Under the pieces are notes generated by a model. It was not told the DNA's origin. It ran no database searches and saw nothing but the letters and a program-made list of their open reading frames with translations. Both the position numbers and the translations under genes were made by a program. A DNA stretch of 64,000 bases from Mycolicibacterium tusciae (GTDB lineage: Bacteria > Actinomycetota > Actinomycetes > Mycobacteriales > Mycobacteriaceae): the NCBI RefSeq assembly GCF_002086795.1, contig NZ_MVIM01000012.1, forward strand, positions 1-64,000, in the 5' to 3' direction. Shown one piece after another: positions 7,776 to 16,021 of this stretch (the first letter of the stretch is position 1; every line of letters begins with the position of its first letter).

Positions 7776-8741
7776 GTGTGGGCATACCGACTCGTTGCGC
7801 CGTACACCTTTGAACGGCTTGATGTTCCGCCGAAGACCGCCGACGACGTGAGCGACGGTCACGTGCTGCTGCGCTTCATGGCGGCGGGGGTCTGCGGCAG
7901 CGACCTGCCGCCGTTCCGCGGTGTGCGCGGCAAGATCGCAGGCGACATGGGGCTGAACGCGGCCGAGATGGTGGGCTTTCCGGTCCACGAGGTCGTCGGC
8001 GAAGTGGTGGCGAGCAGGCACAAGGACCACCGGGTGGGTGACCGGGTGGTGGGCTGGGCGTCCGGATTCGACGGGCTGATGGGGTTCGTGGTCGCCGACG
8101 GCGACGGCCTGGCACCCTACGATCCCGGCTTGAGCGCCTCACACGCCGTTGCGTTGCAGCCGTTGGCCTGCGTCTTGTACGCGCTCGAGCAGCTGGAGCT
8201 CGCGGGCCGACATGTCGCAGTCATAGGGCAGGGGTCGATCGGGCTGCTGTTCTCCTATGCGGCAAAGGCTCTGGGCGCGCGTCATGTGACCGGTATCGAC
8301 CCCGTCGACCGCGACGGTGTCGGCAAAGAATTCGGTGTCGACACCATTGTCCGCGCCACCAGCGACAGATGGGTGAGCCATTTGGAGCCCGGCGATCAGC
8401 CCGACGTCGTCATCGAGGCGGTCGGCCACCAGGTCGCCACGCTCGGCCATGCGATAGACGCCGCGGCGCCGGGCGGCACCGTGCTGTACTTCGGCGTGCC
8501 CGACGACGACAGCTATCCGATCAACATGCGCGCCATGCTGCGTAAGAACCTCACGCTCAAGTCCGGTGTGACGCTTGACCGGCGGCGAGTCCTCGACGCG
8601 GCCACCGGGTTCGCCAAGGACCATCCGGAGCTGCTGGCCGCCTACGTCACGCACACGTTCGGTATCGACGACGTGCAATCGGCGTTCGACCTTGCCTGCC
8701 GGCCGGTGCCGGATCGGGTGAAGATCGCGATCACCGCATGA
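7776..8741 (+). CDS. Medium-chain (zinc-type) alcohol dehydrogenase
   Basis: A 321-residue MDR-superfamily enzyme. GVCGSDLP near residue 40 and GFPVHEVVGEVV near residue 68 mark the catalytic-metal site. The nucleotide fold has VAVIGQGSIGLLFSYAAKALGA. The four structural-zinc cysteines of classical ADHs are absent. GTG 7776 is chosen because GGAGG lies at 7762-7766; an ATG at 7758 would overlap the P450 end by 17 nt. In the operon it probably oxidises the P450 product to a carbonyl, but a reductive role is possible. Confidence 0.87.
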   Translation: MWAYRLVAPYTFERLDVPPKTADDVSDGHVLLRFMAAGVCGSDLPPFRGVRGKIAGDMGLNAAEMVGFPVHEVVGEVVASRHKDHRVGDRVVGWASGFDGLMGFVVADGDGLAPYDPGLSASHAVALQPLACVLYALEQLELAGRHVAVIGQGSIGLLFSYAAKALGARHVTGIDPVDRDGVGKEFGVDTIVRATSDRWVSHLEPGDQPDVVIEAVGHQVATLGHAIDAAAPGGTVLYFGVPDDDSYPINMRAMLRKNLTLKSGVTLDRRRVLDAATGFAKDHPELLAAYVTHTFGIDDVQSAFDLACRPVPDRVKIAITA

Positions 8742-9481
8742 GAAGCCGGTTGCAGGAGGCGCTCGCCGCGAAGCCGTGTGTGTGGGGCGGATGGGTGGTG
8801 GGGCCGACCATCATCGGGCCCGAAGAGTTCGCCAGGGCGGGATATGACTACGTCGGATTCGACGTCCAGCACGGCTATCTCGACGATGCCGATGTCGCAT
8901 TGCTGCTCCGGCGGCTCGAGCATGTTCCGATTGCGACCGCAGTGCGGTTGCCGTCGGCGGATCCCGCGCCGATCGGTCGTGTTCTCGATGCCGGGACCGA
9001 CGCGGTGATCGTCGCGATGGTCGAATCGCCCGAAACAGCCGCCGCCGCAGTGGCCGCCACCCGGTACCCGCCGGCGGGGGTGCGCAGCTTCGGCCCGCTG
9101 CGTGCCGACATCGGGATCGACCCTGTTGCGCACGAAGACCGCACGAGTGTCTTCGCAATGATCGAGACCGCCCGAGGATTGTCGGCGCTCGACGAGATTT
9201 GCGCCGTGCCGGGTCTATCCGGCGTCTACGTCGGCCCGGCCGATCTGGCCATCTCGCTGGGGGAGAACCCGATCAGCGCGCTCAATGCTCCGACGGTGCT
9301 CGACGCGATCTCTCGGATCCATTCCGTCGCCTCCGGTGCGGGGCTGGTCCCCGGCATCCACGCCAACGCGGGTAAGCCTGGGAAAGCCATGGCCGAGTTG
9401 GGGTTTCGGATGATCACCCTGGCGTCGGAGTCCCAGGCGCTGCGGCGCGGCGCGGCGGCGCACCTCGAGGAGGCGCAGTGA
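8738..9481 (+). CDS. HpcH/HpaI-type aldolase (class II pyruvate aldolase family)
   Basis: A 247-residue protein with family marks: GFDVQHGYLDD (catalytic His), FAMIETARGL (metal-binding Glu) and VGPADLAISLG (metal-binding Asp). These enzymes cleave or form 4-hydroxy-2-oxo acids with a divalent metal. The ATG overlaps the previous stop (ATGA). Its presence suggests the pathway passes through a hydroxy-oxo acid broken into pyruvate or oxaloacetate plus an aldehyde, a step expected after ring opening. Confidence 0.85.
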   Translation: MRSRLQEALAAKPCVWGGWVVGPTIIGPEEFARAGYDYVGFDVQHGYLDDADVALLLRRLEHVPIATAVRLPSADPAPIGRVLDAGTDAVIVAMVESPETAAAAVAATRYPPAGVRSFGPLRADIGIDPVAHEDRTSVFAMIETARGLSALDEICAVPGLSGVYVGPADLAISLGENPISALNAPTVLDAISRIHSVASGAGLVPGIHANAGKPGKAMAELGFRMITLASESQALRRGAAAHLEEAQ

Positions 9482-10200
9482 GGTCGACCGAGCGCGTCGC
9501 GCTGGTCACCGGTGCGGCACGCGGGCAAGGGGCGGCGATCGTCAGGCGACTGCACACGGACGGCTTTCGGGTAGCCGCGTGCGATCTGCTGACGGATGAG
9601 CTCAAGGCCGGCACGAAGGCGTTGGGCGGCGGTGTGCTCGCCGTCGAACTCGACGTGACGTCCGAGCAGCAATGGGACAGCGCGGTGCGGCGGACCGTCG
9701 AGGAGTTCGGCGCACTGACCACCCTGGTCAACAACGCGGGTGTTCTGCACCGCGCCTCGTTCGCCGAGGAGACACCCGCAGGCTTCGAGGGGAGCTGGCG
9801 CGTCAACTGCCTGGGGCCCTTTCTCGGAATCCGGGCCGCGCTCGAACACCTGCGCCACGCAGATGGCGCCGCGATCGTCAACACGTGCAGCACCGGAGCG
9901 ATTCGAGCGTTTCCCAACCACGCGGCCTACGGCTCCTCGAAGTGGGCGCTGCGCGGCCTCACCCAGATCGCCGCCGCTGAACTCGCCGACTCGGGCATTC
10001 GTGTCAACGCGGTCCTACCCGGACCGGTCGAGACGCCGATGCTCGACCCCGCGACGCAGGCCCGGCTCGCGGAGAAGGGGCGGCTCGGCACACCGATGGA
10101 GATCGCCGACGCCGTCGCGTTCCTGGTATCCGAGCATGCATCCTTCATCACCGGTTCCGAACTCGTCGTCGACGGCGGACAGACCCTGCAGATCGGATGA
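9478..10200 (+). CDS. Short-chain dehydrogenase/reductase
   Basis: A 240-residue classical SDR: cofactor loop TGAARGQG near the N-terminus, NNAGV, the catalytic Ser region (NTCSTGA), YGSSK (Tyr/Lys) and the end FITGSELVVDGGQ. GTG start overlaps the aldolase stop (GTGA). It would oxidise or reduce a hydroxyl/ketone in the pathway; the acidic residue after beta-2 (ACDLL) favours NAD(H). Confidence 0.9.
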   Translation: MRSTERVALVTGAARGQGAAIVRRLHTDGFRVAACDLLTDELKAGTKALGGGVLAVELDVTSEQQWDSAVRRTVEEFGALTTLVNNAGVLHRASFAEETPAGFEGSWRVNCLGPFLGIRAALEHLRHADGAAIVNTCSTGAIRAFPNHAAYGSSKWALRGLTQIAAAELADSGIRVNAVLPGPVETPMLDPATQARLAEKGRLGTPMEIADAVAFLVSEHASFITGSELVVDGGQTLQIG

Positions 10201-10204
10201 CCCC

Positions 10205-11728
10205 ATGACCAAAGCTGTCTCGGTCGGCATCATCGGGGCCGGCCCGGGCGGGCTGGCGCTCGCGATCTTTCTGAAAAAGAACGGTTTTCACGACTTCACG
10301 ATCTTCGATCGGGAGGACGGCGTCGGCGGCACCTGGCGGATCAACACCTACCCGGGGCTCGCCTGCGACGTGAAGTCACACCTTTACTCGTATTCGTTCG
10401 ACCTCAACGCCCGCTGGTCCCGGCTCTGGTCCGGGCAACCCGAGATCCTCGAATATTTCGAACGCTGCGCGCAGCGCTACCAACTTGCGCCGCACTTGAA
10501 ACTGCACACCGAGATCACCTCGGCCCGTTGGCATTCCGACACCCAGACCTGGCAGTTGAGCACCGCGAAGGGCGAGCAGCACACGTTCGACGTGGTGGTA
10601 TCGGCGATCGGACTGTTCACCCAGCCGGTGCTGCCCGATCTCGTCGAGGAAGAGCCGTTCACCGGAACGCTGATGCACACCGCGCGCTGGGACCACTCCG
10701 TCTACCTGACAGACAAGAGTATCGCGGTTCTCGGTACGGGATCGACGGCGGCACAACTGATTCCCGAGGTGGCGAAGGTGGCCAAGAAGGTCTACTCGGT
10801 GCAGCGGTCGCCGACGTGGATTCTCCCGAAGCCCGACCGCGCCTACACCGACCGCGAAAAGTGGCTGTTCGCCCGTGTTCCGTTTGCCAAGAAGATCTAC
10901 CGGACGCGCCTGTGGCTGCGCAGCGAGTCGAACATCAGCGTGATCGAAAACGGCAGTGACAAGACGCACGAGTTCAAGGACATCGCGCTGCGCACTCTCG
11001 ATGCCGTGGTGCACGATGACGAGTTGCGCCGCAGGCTGACTCCGCGACACCCGTTCGGATGCAAACGGCTGGTCTTCGCGACGGACTATCTGCAGACCTT
11101 GACCGAACCCCACGTCGAGGTGGTGTCGAGTCCGGCCCGGGCTTTGCGCGCTCGCTCGTTGGTGACCGGCGACGACCGCCGGCTCGACGTGGACGTGGTG
11201 TTGTGCGCGACGGGCTATGCCGCCGCGGACTACCTGGGCCAGATCGACGTCGTCGGCGAGAACCGGATCACGCTGCGGGAAACGTGGCGCGACGGGGCGT
11301 TCGCGTACCTCGGCATGTCGGTCCCCGGATTTCCGAACTTCTTCATGCTCTACGGCCCGAACACCAACGTCGGCTCCAACAGCGTCATCTTTATGCTGGA
11401 GGCGCAGGCCCACTACATCGTGCGCGCACTGAAGTACATGCGGCGCAAACGGAAAACCTACGTCGCGGTGCGCAGCACGACGATGTCGGACTTCATTGCC
11501 AGGATCGACGAGTGGATGCAGGGCACCGTGTGGCTCACCCGGTGCAGCAACTACTTTCGCGCACCCAACGGTCGCGTCGTGACTCAGTGGCCGCGTAGCG
11601 CACGCGTCTTCTGGGAGATGACGCGGCGGTTCCGCCCGGCCGAGTATGCCTTCGAACCGCCGACATGCCGGCCCACCGTGGAGGTGCGGTCACACACGAC
11701 GGTGGCCGAATCGCCGGCGGCGACGTGA
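10205..11728 (+). CDS. Flavin-containing Baeyer-Villiger-type monooxygenase
   Basis: A 507-residue class B flavoprotein monooxygenase. Seen: the FAD loop GIIGAGPGGLALA, the fingerprint F-x-G-x3-H-x3-W as FTGTLMHTARW, the NADPH loop VLGTGSTAAQL, and ATGYAAADYL near the C-terminus. The fingerprint is diagnostic of BVMOs, which convert ketones to esters or lactones with NADPH and oxygen. The ATG follows the SDR stop by 4 nt. Ketone-forming enzymes lie upstream and an esterase immediately downstream, which fits oxygen insertion followed by hydrolysis. Confidence 0.93.
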   Translation: MTKAVSVGIIGAGPGGLALAIFLKKNGFHDFTIFDREDGVGGTWRINTYPGLACDVKSHLYSYSFDLNARWSRLWSGQPEILEYFERCAQRYQLAPHLKLHTEITSARWHSDTQTWQLSTAKGEQHTFDVVVSAIGLFTQPVLPDLVEEEPFTGTLMHTARWDHSVYLTDKSIAVLGTGSTAAQLIPEVAKVAKKVYSVQRSPTWILPKPDRAYTDREKWLFARVPFAKKIYRTRLWLRSESNISVIENGSDKTHEFKDIALRTLDAVVHDDELRRRLTPRHPFGCKRLVFATDYLQTLTEPHVEVVSSPARALRARSLVTGDDRRLDVDVVLCATGYAAADYLGQIDVVGENRITLRETWRDGAFAYLGMSVPGFPNFFMLYGPNTNVGSNSVIFMLEAQAHYIVRALKYMRRKRKTYVAVRSTTMSDFIARIDEWMQGTVWLTRCSNYFRAPNGRVVTQWPRSARVFWEMTRRFRPAEYAFEPPTCRPTVEVRSHTTVAESPAAT

Positions 11729-11729
11729 C

Positions 11730-12650
11730 ATGAACGCCGACGCGGACTTCGCACACCGGCTGGACCCCGCAATGAGCCATCTGGCGGCGGCCCGCTCCGA
11801 TCTGTCACCGAGCGTGCTCGGCGTGGTCCGCGACTCGTTGAACCAGCGCCGCGCCGAGACCGCGAGAGCGGTCAACACCGCTGGGGTGGAGATCGAGCAG
11901 CGCGAAGTCGGCTCGATTCCAGTACGCATATATCGCGGTGCGGGCATCGCGTCGCCCGCGGTGATCTACTGTCACTCAGGGGCTTTCGTGCTCGGAAACC
12001 TGGACACCGATCACCGGCAGTGTGTCCAGTTCGCGAGGCAGGGCAGCTGCACCGTGTTCTCCGTCGACTACCGGCTGGCTCCCGAACATCCGCACCCCGC
12101 CGCGCTGGAGGACGCAATGGAGGTGCTGACCTGGGTGGCGGAGAACGCTTCCGAGCTAGGTGTGAACGCCGACCGGCTTGCGGTCGCGGGCAGCAGTGCA
12201 GGAGCGGCACTGGCCGCTCGGCTAGCGCAGTGCGCCGCCGACGGGGCAGCACCACCGGTCGTGTTCCAGCTTCTGCACCAACCTGTGCTCGACGATCGGC
12301 CGACGCCGTCCAAGGACGAGTTCACTGCCACGCCGGGGTTCGACGGACCCGCCGTCGAACAGATGTGGCGCCATTACGTCGGCGACGGTGCGGTCCCCGT
12401 CGACGCCGCTCCCGGGCGCATCCGCGAGTTATCAGGTGTCGCAGACGCATTGATCACCTGCTCGGAACTCGACCCGTTGCGCGACGAAGCGCTCGACTAC
12501 GCGCTGCGGCTCATGTGGGCGGGCGTCGCCACCGAACTGCACGTCTTTCCCGGCACCTGTCACGGGTTCGACTCGCTGCTTCCGGAGTGGGAGACCAGCC
12601 AGCGCCTGTTCGAGCTACAGGGGGCTGCGCTACGTAAAGCGCTGTGGTGA
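11730..12650 (+). CDS. HSL-family alpha/beta hydrolase (esterase)
   Basis: A 306-residue esterase of the hormone-sensitive-lipase group. The nucleophile elbow is GSSAG, the acid is in DPLRDEAL and the His in GTCHGFDS, so the triad is complete. The oxyanion motif is HSGAF in place of the usual HGGGF, retaining the core glycine but altering two positions. The ATG is 1 nt after the monooxygenase stop and this is the last gene of the operon. I infer hydrolysis of the ester produced by the BVMO. Confidence 0.9.
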   Translation: MNADADFAHRLDPAMSHLAAARSDLSPSVLGVVRDSLNQRRAETARAVNTAGVEIEQREVGSIPVRIYRGAGIASPAVIYCHSGAFVLGNLDTDHRQCVQFARQGSCTVFSVDYRLAPEHPHPAALEDAMEVLTWVAENASELGVNADRLAVAGSSAGAALAARLAQCAADGAAPPVVFQLLHQPVLDDRPTPSKDEFTATPGFDGPAVEQMWRHYVGDGAVPVDAAPGRIRELSGVADALITCSELDPLRDEALDYALRLMWAGVATELHVFPGTCHGFDSLLPEWETSQRLFELQGAALRKALW

Positions 12651-12651
12651 C

Positions 12652-13122
12652 CTACGCGCCCAGTTCCCGCGCGACCGCGGCGTGGTACGCGTCGATGTTC
12701 GCGGGGTTGACCGTGCGGAAGAAGCCGTCCGGCAGCGGGGCGTGCTTGTATGCCTCGATGGTCATGGTTCGAGCGAACAGCGTGACACCGTCTCCTGGCT
12801 GAGTGAAGTGGTACTGCACCGTGATCCGGCCCTCCATGCCTCCGTTGCCATCGCGGTCGTGGCCGAGGCGGCCTACCGAATTGAACATCCACAGCGTGGG
12901 GCGCATGGCGATGGCCAGATGCCACGTGAAGATCCGGTCACCGTCGGGTCCGGCCTCGGCCCAGGTATCGCCGACCTTGAGTGGGAGGGTTTGCGGCAAC
13001 CCTTCGATATGTGCGCTGCCCGGATACGTCTTGGGCCAGTTGGCCGGATCGGTCACGAAGTCGTAGATCGCCTCGGGTGGTTGGCTGAAAGCCGTCTCCG
13101 AACGTGTGGTGACGATGCCCAC
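12652..13122 (-). CDS. SRPBCC/polyketide-cyclase-like lipid-binding protein
   Basis: A 156-residue START-like protein. The N-terminal strand and helix TAFSQPPEAIYDFVTDPANWPKTYPGS is characteristic, followed by beta strands typical of a hydrophobic-cavity fold. It follows the GAP-like membrane protein gene by 3 nt on the minus strand and converges with the esterase gene. Likely binds a hydrophobic small molecule; no catalytic residues can be assigned. Confidence 0.8.
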   Translation of the reverse strand: MGIVTTRSETAFSQPPEAIYDFVTDPANWPKTYPGSAHIEGLPQTLPLKVGDTWAEAGPDGDRIFTWHLAIAMRPTLWMFNSVGRLGHDRDGNGGMEGRITVQYHFTQPGDGVTLFARTMTIEAYKHAPLPDGFFRTVNPANIDAYHAAVARELGA

Positions 13123-13125
13123 GGG

Positions 13126-13794
13126 TCATGCTCCTTCGGTCTGCAGCTCGCTGATTCCCATGACCAGCAAGGTGATTCCGACCGCCAAGAGAATGACGGC
13201 CGTGACGAGTCCGCTGCGTCGGTGCAGCCACTCCTTGAATCGGTTGAGTTGGTCGTCGGCCCGCGCACCCACCGCCATGTACGCGAGCACCGGAACGGCG
13301 ACCGTCGAGCTGGCGACCACGGAGTAGTACACGGTTGCCCCGCTCGCGGCGGCGACGCCGATCCCGGCGGTGCCGATCAGCAATCCGGCCGCGGCGGTGG
13401 CGGCCAGCATTTTCGGGTTGCCGAGCACGAGGAACATCCCGACCCCCGCGGCGCCGACAGGCGTGAGCCGGCTGAACTTGGCCAGCCATGGCGGTTCCTC
13501 GGTCATCCGGTCGCGCCTGAACCAGACCCATATGCCGATCGCGACGAGGATGCCGCCGAGGACGAGCAGAACCCGCGGCGAGACGGGCCGGTTCAGGCCG
13601 CCGATCAGCCGAGGTACCTGGAGGAACAGGGCGGTCACCGCGGCGAGGGCGAGCACTCGGCCAACCAGCAGCGCGACACCGTTGGCCAGGGGGCGGTCGG
13701 TGTGAAGCACGACGAAGATGGCGATGATGATCGAGAACGGCGATATCGCAACCACCATCGCCGGTGCCAGGAGTTGGCTCAGAACTGTCGACAT
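13126..13794 (-). CDS. GAP-family (LysE-like) membrane protein
   Basis: A 222-residue membrane protein with about six hydrophobic segments (around residues 5-27, 37-60, 75-92, 110-160 as two to three, and 195-215). It resembles the mycobacterial GAP/Sap group (peptidoglycolipid/sulfolipid-addressing proteins), distantly related to LysE exporters: MVVAISPFSIIIAIFVVLHTD and MFLVLGNPKMLAATAAAGL are typical. A role in exporting or addressing a lipid is a family-level guess. Its start is 21 nt from the copy-3 element, so it may share control with the divergent acyl-CoA dehydrogenase. TAGAGT at 13808-13803 lies 8 nt from the ATG. Confidence 0.78.
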   Translation of the reverse strand: MSTVLSQLLAPAMVVAISPFSIIIAIFVVLHTDRPLANGVALLVGRVLALAAVTALFLQVPRLIGGLNRPVSPRVLLVLGGILVAIGIWVWFRRDRMTEEPPWLAKFSRLTPVGAAGVGMFLVLGNPKMLAATAAAGLLIGTAGIGVAAASGATVYYSVVASSTVAVPVLAYMAVGARADDQLNRFKEWLHRRSGLVTAVILLAVGITLLVMGISELQTEGA

Positions 13795-13814
13795 CAGACG
13801 CGACTCTACAGCGG

Positions 13815-13844
13815 CTTTACAGATCGATCAGAAAGTGTCACGCT
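13815..13844. promoter_or_regulatory. Recurring promoter/operator element, copy 3
   Basis: CTTTACA (13815-13821), 14 nt, TGTCACGCT (13836-13844), 6 nt, then GTG 13851, the start of an acyl-CoA dehydrogenase. Geometry is identical to copies 1 and 5. It lies between divergent genes. Confidence 0.65.
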
Positions 13845-13850
13845 CGGAAC

Positions 13851-15008
13851 GTGGACTTCTCCCGCGTCGAATTGTCTGCCGACGACCAGGCCTTCCAGGA
13901 TGAGCTCCGGGCGCTGCTGAAGACCCTGGTGACCGATGAGGTGATCCGGCGGGACCGCGAGACGGGGGAGAACTTCGACGAAGGCGTTCATCTGGCGCTC
14001 GGTGAGGCCGGCTACCTGGCCGCTGAGTTCAACGATGAAGCGGACGGTGGGTTCAGCCGCCTGCGACGCCGGCTCTGGAACCTCGAGATCGGCCGTGCCC
14101 ACACGCCGTGGTTCCACTGGGGCACGACGGCGATGGTCGCGCGTGCGGTGCGGGACTTCGGCTCCGACGAGCTCAAGGCGGAGGTGCTGGAGCGTGCTCT
14201 GTCGGGTCGGATCCGCCTGTGCCTGGGCTACACCGAACCCGAAGGCGGTTCCGATGTCGCCACCTGCAAGACGCGCGCAGTTCGCGACGGTGACGGCTGG
14301 ATCATCAACGGTTCGAAGATGTTCACCTCCAATGCGCAGAACGCCGCGTACGTCTTCCTGATCACGAACACCGATCCGTCCGCGCCGAAACATCAGAGCC
14401 TCACCATGTTCCTGGTCCCATTGGACTCCCCGGGTGTGGAGATCCAGCCGCTGCGCACCGTGGATGGCGACCGCACGAACATCACGTACTACAGCGATGT
14501 GCGCGTCGACGACCGGTACCGCGTCGGTGAGGTCAACGGCGGCTGGACCGTGCTGCGGGATGCGCTCCACGACGAGCACGGCACCGTCGAACGCGGAGCC
14601 GACGGTCTGCAGAAGATCGCGGCCATGGCCGAGCACCTGGTGTTGCTCGCCGAGGCCATCGACAAGATCGCGCCGTTGGTCGGTGATGACGATGCGGTGA
14701 AATACCGGCTGGGACGCGGCATCGCGCGCATGGAGGCGGCGATGAGCACACCGGACATGTTCGGCCGGGTCGCCAACGCGCAAACCATGCGTGACGTGTC
14801 GCTGGACCTGATGGACATCCAGGGCACGGTGTCGACGCTGCCCGTCGACGCGCACGGCGCGGCGGCCGACGGGGGAGCCGAGTACGTCTTCCGACTGGCG
14901 GGGCCGACCGGTATCTACGGCGGAACGCTCGAGGTGTTCCGCAACATGATCGCCCAGCACGCCCTGGGCCTCGGTCGTCCCGCATACGCACCGCCGGCGA
15001 AGCGCTAG
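13851..15008 (+). CDS. Acyl-CoA dehydrogenase
   Basis: A 385-residue FAD-dependent acyl-CoA dehydrogenase. GTG 13851 gives the natural N-terminus DFSRVELSADDQAFQDEL and stands 6 nt after CACGCT, so it should be leaderless. Seen: LCLGYTEPEGGSDVATCKTRA (FAD-binding loop), GWIINGSKMFTSNA and the C-terminal GPTGIYGGTLEVFRNMIAQHALGLGRP. It would introduce a double bond in an acyl-CoA of the island pathway. Chain specificity cannot be read. Confidence 0.92.
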   Translation: MDFSRVELSADDQAFQDELRALLKTLVTDEVIRRDRETGENFDEGVHLALGEAGYLAAEFNDEADGGFSRLRRRLWNLEIGRAHTPWFHWGTTAMVARAVRDFGSDELKAEVLERALSGRIRLCLGYTEPEGGSDVATCKTRAVRDGDGWIINGSKMFTSNAQNAAYVFLITNTDPSAPKHQSLTMFLVPLDSPGVEIQPLRTVDGDRTNITYYSDVRVDDRYRVGEVNGGWTVLRDALHDEHGTVERGADGLQKIAAMAEHLVLLAEAIDKIAPLVGDDDAVKYRLGRGIARMEAAMSTPDMFGRVANAQTMRDVSLDLMDIQGTVSTLPVDAHGAAADGGAEYVFRLAGPTGIYGGTLEVFRNMIAQHALGLGRPAYAPPAKR

Positions 15009-15088
15009 TTTTCGTGCGTTGAGTGTGGGCTTGACGCACACATTGGGGCGCAAAAGCGTGCGGGTAACCCACGTTCGGCGAGATGAAG
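15009..15088. repeat. Intergenic imperfect stem, possibly a REP-like repeat
   Basis: The 80 bp between two convergent genes contains overlapping short repeats: GTGTG (15023-15027) with CACAC (15037-15041), GTGGG (15025-15029) with CCCAC (15068-15072), and CGTGCG at 15013-15018 and 15057-15062. It could be a terminator or a dispersed palindromic element. I cannot test copy number. Confidence 0.3.
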
Positions 15089-16021
15089 TCAGAGCTTCGC
15101 GATCACCTCGGTGGCGAGCAGGTCGAGAGTCTCGTCGGACCCGCGGTCGTGGGTGAACAACACGATCTGGCCGAAACCCAATTCCTGAAGGTCGTGTAAC
15201 CGGTCGACGATCGCCGGTGGCGTGCCGACGAGACCGCCTTCCTTGAGCCCGAACGCCGGTATGCCGAAACGCTTCTCAGCGAGCTCGCGCACACCGGGCA
15301 GAGACGTGTCATCGGCGGCCAGAGCCATCACCGCCTCGATCGACATCACGATCGTCGACGGGTCGCGGCCGATCGCGTCGCACAGCGCCCGCAACGCGGA
15401 GATCTTGTGCTCGAGTTCGCCCAACGCGTACGTCGGGACATTCCAGACATCGGCATAGCGCGCGACCAACGGCAGCGTGTACTTCTCGCCGACGCCGCCG
15501 ACGACGATCGGCGGTCCGGGCTGTTGTGCCGGGCCGGGTTTGATCGGCATGTCCTTGACGACGAAATGCTCTCCGCTGAAATCGATCACCTCGTCGGCGA
15601 ACGCCTGATGCAGTATCTGCAGCGTCTCGCCGAGGCGTTCGGACCGCTCGGCGAACGTGCCCCACGGCAACCCCAGGCGGGAATGCTCGTCCTCGATGGA
15701 ACCGCTGCCGATGCCGAGCGCGAGCCTGCCCGCCGAGATCTGATCCAGGGTGGTCACCATCTTGGCCAGCACCGCGGGATGGCGAAATTGGTTGCATAAC
15801 ACCATGTGTCCGACCCGGATACGTTCGGTGCGGCTGAGCAGCGCAGTGGCCAGCGTCCACGCCTCCAACGACGGGTAATCCGGCATGCCGGGTGCGTACA
15901 GGTGGTCGTAGAGCCAGATCGAGTCGATTCCGAGTTGCTCACACCTCAGCGTCCGATGCAGCACCTGCTCGTAGGTGAAGCCCATCTGAGGCAGGTACAC
16001 CCCGATCTCCGGCTTGTTCAT
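15089..16021 (-). CDS. F420-type LLM-class oxidoreductase
   Basis: A 310-residue luciferase-like TIM barrel: NKPEIGVYLPQMGF start, GIDSIWLYDHL, the DQISAGRLALGIGSGSIEDEH block and the glycine-rich PIVVGGVGEKYTLPLVARYADVWN. These features are typical of mycobacterial F420-dependent LLM enzymes (FMN cannot be excluded). The ATG overlaps the stop of the MaoC gene (ATGA). Substrate unknown. Confidence 0.87.
   Translation of the reverse strand: MNKPEIGVYLPQMGFTYEQVLHRTLRCEQLGIDSIWLYDHLYAPGMPDYPSLEAWTLATALLSRTERIRVGHMVLCNQFRHPAVLAKMVTTLDQISAGRLALGIGSGSIEDEHSRLGLPWGTFAERSERLGETLQILHQAFADEVIDFSGEHFVVKDMPIKPGPAQQPGPPIVVGGVGEKYTLPLVARYADVWNVPTYALGELEHKISALRALCDAIGRDPSTIVMSIEAVMALAADDTSLPGVRELAEKRFGIPAFGLKEGGLVGTPPAIVDRLHDLQELGFGQIVLFTHDRGSDETLDLLATEVIAKL

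Noticed and set aside
12775..12810. AGCGTGACACCG, a minus-strand look-alike of the recurring element within the SRPBCC gene.
   Set aside because: The partner half TGTAAA is absent at 14 nt (AGTGAA instead) and the site is internal to a coding region.
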